Assembly (NCBI GenBank): GCA_964058845.1
Contig: CAXKVR010000244.1
Location: 1 to 64,000, forward strand
From: Carex sylvatica
Lineage: Eukaryota > Streptophyta > Magnoliopsida > Poales > Cyperaceae
Reading direction: 5' to 3'
Length of the DNA stretch: 64,000 nucleotides
This document shows, one piece after another, positions 58,882 to 64,000 of this stretch. The notes below the pieces were generated by a model. The model was not told the origin of the DNA and did not search any database. It worked only from the letters and a program-made list of their open reading frames with translations. A program made the translations under genes and the position numbers. Numbering within the stretch: the first letter of the stretch is position 1; every line of letters begins with the position of its first letter.

Positions 58882-61800
58882 ATGGAGACAACCGTCTCCA
58901 CTACCAACACGGATCAAATAATAGCGTATGAATTAAAGGTCTCGGAGGTACACAGCAAGGGACCTCTCTTGCGCTCACTGGAGCTCTCCCGTCGTCTCCA
59001 AGAAAGAGGCATCTCTCTCCCAAATCCCAACCTCGCTCAAATTCTCGTCTCCAATCTCTGTTTCTCGCAGCATACTTCTTCCTTATGGAAACTTCTCGAC
59101 CAAGCCATGGCCTCACGCCTCGTCGACCCTCTCCATATCCTTGCTCTTCTCACCCAAAAGTAAATTTATTTTCTTCTTTGAAAATTCAAACTGGTTTTTT
59201 TTTAATCTAATCCTCTGTTTTGAACAGAGTGGTACCGCAAAGGAAAGGGCAACCCGGTGCGTACCGACTATATCTCGAGTTGCTAAGGCGCTATGCGGTT
59301 ACCTTACCACCGTCAGGAACCACCGTACCATCTCTTGACATGCAAGTCTCTCTCTCTCTCTCTAAGATTTAGTTGGTTTCTTTTTTTGAACAAGGACATC
59401 TACGACTTCTTACATTAGAGAATGGACAATCTTGTACAAGCTTGCTTAAATTCAAGTCAAACTAATTGACCTACCTAGTTCACCTTCCTTGATTTTTCAA
59501 CGCTTATTTTATTATATAGGATTTATTATCCAGCGGTCTTGGTCAGTTATTCAATTCAATATTTCTTCTGAGATGACCACTATGCCCCCACTTACAATCT
59601 AATTTTCTATAGAGTCCGGCTCATTTTAGCATACTAGTCCAGTGCCCGTGCGTTGCAACGGGGTTGAAATATTATTTTGATCACTTTTTTTAAATAATTT
59701 CTTCATTATGTGTTCATCAATAATAAAAGCAAATTATAACCTTAGAGCTTAATACTATATTACGGCATCTCCATTGATGCAGTTGATTTGTAATTGCAAA
59801 CAACTATTCTGAAATAATTGAAATTAATTTCATTTCTTAATTGCAAAACTCCTGCATTAATGCAATTTGCAAATCAACATCTGAAAAATAATTTTGCATA
59901 AACTCAAATACATCCATGTAAAATTGTAAATTAGAAAAATATAAGGAGAATAATAAAAATATTATTTTCACAAAAAAATCAGAAAATTCATATCTGAGAT
60001 ATCTTAAATTTTACCTTGACTTTTTGGAAAATCTAAACCGTTCAAATACAGTCTACACGAATCTCGAAGCTCAATAATACTTTCTGCACGAATAGGCACA
60101 CAAAAGTTGAGATCCAGAGCCGTTCAAATACTTTCTGCACGAATCTCGAAGGTCAAATAATACTGCCCCTGCGCTACCCCCGAATAGGCACCGGACACGT
60201 GGGCACGCAAAAGGTGAGATTTCTCGGGAAAACGCGTCCCGATCCTCTGAGATATCTCAACTTTTTCGTGGCCCACGTGTCCGGTGCCTATTCGGGGGTA
60301 GCGCAGGGGCCAGTATTATTTGACCTTCGAGATTTTCCATAAAGTCATGCAAAGTTTGAGGTACCTCAGAGGATACAAAAAGTGGAAAACGCGTGAAAAA
60401 AGTGAAAAACGCGTGAAAAAAAGAAGATTCAGTGATACAATTTCTGTGTGGCATTATATGTAGCATGGATATAAATCACTAAATTTAGATTTCTACACGT
60501 TTGACAACATGAAACAAGTGTATAAAATCAAAATTATTTATTAAAGGCTGAGATTAAGATCTGTTTTGATAAGTGGCTGAGATTTATAGAATCAACGGCT
60601 CAGATCTTCTCTGGACAAATAGAGGGTTGGATCCCAAAAAAATTAGCATGCTATTTAGTAGGGAGGATATATATAACATTGACTAAAATTTATCAAATTG
60701 ACTTTAAACGGTGAATCTAAACCGTTCAAGCCATTCTACTTCATTAGTTGTGCATTTACATGCAAAATTTATAATTTTTCGAATTTATTTAGTATCAAGT
60801 CAAGTGATCAAATTTAATATTTTTAAGTTAATTTTAATGCATTTATTTTTTAACATTTTTGACCGCTTGACTTGATACTAAAATAATTCGAAAAAAAAAA
60901 ATTTTGTATGTAAACAAATCACTCATAAAATTAATCGGTTTTAATATTTTGAATTAGTTGTTTGAAATCTATTCAATAAATTTTGGAGTTGGTGTCATAT
61001 TAGACAGACTCTTTATTATTCAACGGTTTTGGTCAATTTTTTATTCAATTCAATATTTGTTATGAAATGACCACTATGCCCCCCCCCCCCACCTTACAAT
61101 CTAATTTTCTATAATCTTTATTAGTTATTTGATTCAATATTTGTTCTGAAATGACCACTATGCCCCCACCTTTTCTAATATTTGTTAGCAACTAAACAAT
61201 TACTCATGCAGGATAGTGAAGTCTATTGATGAAGCATTACAACTCTCTGGTACCTATGGAGTTACACAGATGGATCTGGGTCATGCCATTGTTTTATTCA
61301 TTTTCACTCTAGTTAAAACCCTAGTAGATAGTGTGCTTGAAGACTGTGGTTTTTCATATGCAAGAACAGAAATGCAGCAAAATAACACTCTCTTGGCTTT
61401 AGAGATTGTAGAGAAGATAATTATTAATAAGAAGGCCCAAGTTTTGCTGCGCCTCATCAGTATAAATATGTATGTATATACACCCATCCAATATATTTCT
61501 GTTTCATTACTTTAGACCTTCAAACCAAATGATTGAATTGCTTATTCTACATTAATCCTCATATTTTTTGTCCCGTTTGGTAGTTTTAAGTCATAGTTTA
61601 AATTAATCCGCATGGAGGAGTAAGATGTTGAAAAATGAACATTTGCCTATGACAGTGGACCCTACAAACATAGTAAGTGTGCAATAAATTAATCCGCTTA
61701 GAGATCAGTGAAGCATCTTACTATGGATTAACTCACCTCTTATTCCATTACCTATTTTACTCCTCATTTGATGGCTTAAGTGTGGACTGTGGAGTCAGGG

Positions 61801-63568
61801 GTTTACTCCACAACCAAACATGGCCTTAACAATTGAATATATATATTTGCAGCCATGAAACTCATTGTTTTTCTTGTGTACCTAGGCCGGAAGAATTCAA
61901 TAATTTAGTGGAGAGGTTACAGCTGGTTGAAGCGCATATATCAAAGATCACTTCTCCGTCAACCATTAATGGTGCAAATAATTTGCTTGCTACCATACAA
62001 AAGGCGTTGACTTACACAATACATCGGTTGGAGAAGCACCCGCAACTTGGCGTGCTGTTCAACACTCGGCCCCAAAATTTGAGCTTTGCAAACAACTTAA
62101 GTTACGGTAATTCCACTTGCTGGATTCCCTTTGACATGTTCATGGAGAACGCCATGGATGGTCGCCACCTCCATGTCGTCTCTGCCATTGAAGTTGTAAC
62201 AGGTAAACTTTTGCTAATTTGTTCTTTATTGATGTGTAGGATACATATACTAAAAATATAGTGAAAAATGTAGTTAAGACGCTGTAGGGACTAGATACTT
62301 TGTTAAATCCTATTTGAGTGAGGCTATGTACTTTGTAAAGTGCACATTAGTCCTACTATGAATCCATATCTTTGTTTTCAAAGTCTAACCAGTCGATTCA
62401 AATTGTTGAATAAGATCTTAATATGAAAATCTTGGAGATCACTATATCACTATTGTTTAGAAATTTTATTACTATTTTTTAAAATAAGTAGAAAATCACC
62501 TAATTTAAAAATTGTGGACCATTCAAAAATAGTAAAAAAATTCTAAAAAAGAAGTAAAATCCTGTCTCCAACTATATTTCATATGGAGATCATGTTGAGC
62601 CGTTTTAGATTGATTCTTTTAACTTTGAAAATAGAGATTATGAATCCATAGTACGGGCCGATCTATTCTTTTCAAAGTACTATTTTATGGTAATTGACTT
62701 TTCTTATTCGTAGACAGAGCTCATCAAGGGACTACAAGTGCTTAATCAGGCCACGTGGCAAGAAACATTTCAAGCTCTCTGGCTGTCAGGTCTTCGACAT
62801 GTGCAACGAGTTGAGACTAACTCTTTCATAAATTTTTGTTGGTATTTTGAAATCAGCTTCATATACAACCACAATTTTACAATTGCATTATTCTAGATTT
62901 GGTACTTGCATAGATTCTGGATAATCTTTTGTTTTCTGCTGGTACCAGACCTGACCAATATATAGTTTGGACAGAACAAGTCCCAGTTAATTTTGAGATC
63001 TGAAGGAGAACAATTGAGCTAATAAATTAATAGAACCAATTAAAAATAACGGTGTCTTTGTTACTTGACGTGTAAACTTCCGGTCCTGACTGGCACTTAT
63101 GATATGCCTGACCCTGCTATGGTTCATGTGTAAATTAGTTTTCACATTAGATCCAGATAAAGTACTATCCTTTAAGAGAAGAAACCTAAGCTTTTATCTT
63201 TATATAGTATTTGTTTTTCTTAATCAATAAGACTCAAACTAGCTCAATTTGTAAGTACGGTTGATGATTAAATAAGTAAAATAATCTGTTATACTCTCAT
63301 TGATTGAAAAAGGGAAGAGATCAAGTCGAAGGACCTATACCGCTCATCGATGCACGGTTAAGTATCTTGTTAGCTATTGTGCCTTTATCAATTGTTCCAC
63401 TTGTGAACAATGATCTTGGCAGAAGGCTCAGTTTGGTGACATCCCTGCAAGTACTCGGGCAGTTTTCATCACTTCTCACACCTCACCCGGCATTTGTCAC
63501 TTTGGCAAATGAGGCTGCAACAAAAGCTGCTGTTTTCATTTCCAATGCTAACCCTAATATCAAAGCAA
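58882..63568 (+). CDS. MED33: Mediator subunit 33 (MED33/REF4-like), N-terminal part, six exons, runs off the window
   Basis: Tail subunit of the Mediator complex that links transcription factors to RNA polymerase II; Arabidopsis MED33A/B (REF4/RFR1) restrain phenylpropanoid genes. Exons: 58882-59159, 59228-59345, 61212-61469, 61886-62202, 62718-62809, 63313-63568, then a donor GTAATA; about 440 of the roughly 1300 residues of the family. Diagnostic stretches: KGPLLRSLELSRRLQERGIS, QPGAYRLYLELLRRYAV, KSIDEALQLSGTYGV, STCWIPFDMFMENAMDGR, LNQATWQETFQALWLSGLRH, EGPIPLIDARLSILLAIVPL. Exon 2 ends in phase 0 at its only plausible donor (CAA|GTCTCT) but exon 3 needs phase 2, so the join shifts the frame. 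Either splicing is unusual, the base calls are wrong, or the copy is damaged. All other junctions agree. Intron 2 is swollen to 1.9 kb by a Helitron-like insert. Confidence 0.85.
59633..60667 (-). mobile_element. Helitron-like element in MED33 intron 2
   Basis: Read on the minus strand it starts A|TCCTCCCTACTAAATAG and ends with a hairpin CCCGT-TGCAACGC-ACGGG, seven bases, then CTAGT, the layout of Helitron 3' ends (hairpin then CTRRT). There are no inverted terminal repeats or target duplication, as expected for Helitrons. The base after CTAGT is A rather than the usual T. No helicase is encoded, so it is non-autonomous. Confidence 0.5.
60142..60334. repeat. Long near-perfect palindrome with G-box cores
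   Basis: The left arm 60142-60204 and right arm 60271-60334 are complementary over 63 bases with a single one-base indel; the loop is 66 bp. Each arm ends in a CCACGTG/CACGTGG G-box next to the loop. It is unusually GC-rich for this window and lies inside the Helitron-like insert. Confidence 0.85.
62316..62690. mobile_element. Palindromic MITE in MED33 intron 4
   Basis: Left GAGTGAGGCTATGTACTTTG; right GATCTATTCTTTTCAAAGTACTATT. The interior is palindromic with the family core ATCATGTTGAGCCGTTT. The right terminus is degraded and the edges are approximate. Confidence 0.7.
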
Positions 63569-63595
63569 GTAATATGTTTTGTTATCTTTCATGGA

Positions 63596-63999
63596 GTAAG
63601 TCTATGGTACTATGCATAGCACATATTAGTCCATACTACGGATTAATATTTTCATTTTCAAAGTTCAAACAATAAATCTAAACTGTTCAACATGATCTCT
63701 ATATAAAAATATACTTGTAGATCGAATTTTATATTTTTTTTAGAATTTTCTTACTGTTTTATTATATAGGCAAAAAATTCACTTGATCTAAAGATTCTAG
63801 ACCATTCAAAAATAGTGATTTTTTACCTATCTAAACAAATAGTTAAAAAATTCTAAAAAATTACAAAATTTAGTATTCAAGTAGACTTTCATATGAAAAT
63901 CATGTTGAACAGTTCAAATCAGCTATTTGGACGTTGAAAATGGAGATATTGTTCCTTTGTATGGACCAATTTGAGCTATGCATAGTACCATAGCCTCAC
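63596..63999. mobile_element. Palindromic MITE in MED33 intron 6
   Basis: Terminal inverted repeats GTAAGTCTATGGTACTATGC and GCATAGTACCATAGCCTCAC; the interior is palindromic around TTTTACCTATCTAAA. The right target copy lies beyond the window end. Confidence 0.8.
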
Positions 64000-64000
64000 T

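Noticed and set aside
61560..61830. MITE-like ends (CCCGTTTGGTAG and CCAAACATGGCC) in MED33 intron 3
   Set aside because: Inverted repeat too weak and no target duplication; left unannotated.

Overview
The window is nuclear DNA of a eudicot plant. It is AT-rich and crowded with transposons. Its three real genes are split by many short GT-AG introns and encode conserved plant proteins: DNA ligase 1, arginine methyltransferase PRMT6 and Mediator subunit MED33. The debris includes pseudogenes of other plant families (a CDK8/CDKE-type kinase, a kiwellin-like secreted protein and a receptor-like kinase). The species cannot be named from the sequence alone.

Layout. 1-7728 is an 81-bp satellite arranged in nested higher-order repeats. 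7729-10605 looks like the non-coding 3' part of an LTR retrotransposon, ending in a polypurine tract and the start of an LTR at 10606. 10.6-39.8 kb is a nested transposon landscape with no intact gene. It holds a CACTA end, a DNA transposon with a LINE inserted in it (flanked by a 77-bp target duplication), foldback MITEs, a decayed CDKE kinase fragment, a CACTA element with a dead TNP2 transposase, two hAT elements, LINE tails and a kiwellin pseudogene.

From 40 kb the window is gene-bearing. DNA ligase 1 (+, 40015-45733, 17 exons, 842 aa) has two in-frame starts that fit dual mitochondrial/nuclear targeting. PRMT6 (-, 51619-47675, 13 exons, 377 aa) is complete. MED33 (+, from 58882) is cut by the right edge; six exons are visible and the exon 2/exon 3 reading phase does not join cleanly. 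Both complete models were assembled exon by exon and stay in frame throughout. The three genes have no operon-like relationship; they act separately in DNA replication/repair, histone or protein methylation, and RNA polymerase II transcription.

The most distinctive mobile signal is a family of about 330-400-bp palindromic MITEs with 9-bp target duplications (MULE-like). Five of the seven clear copies sit inside introns of the three genes. I found no CRISPR array, rRNA, convincing tRNA gene, or clearly novel biochemical system. The most unusual observations are the satellite architecture, the 77-bp LINE target duplication, the intronic hairpin family and the MED33 phase break.
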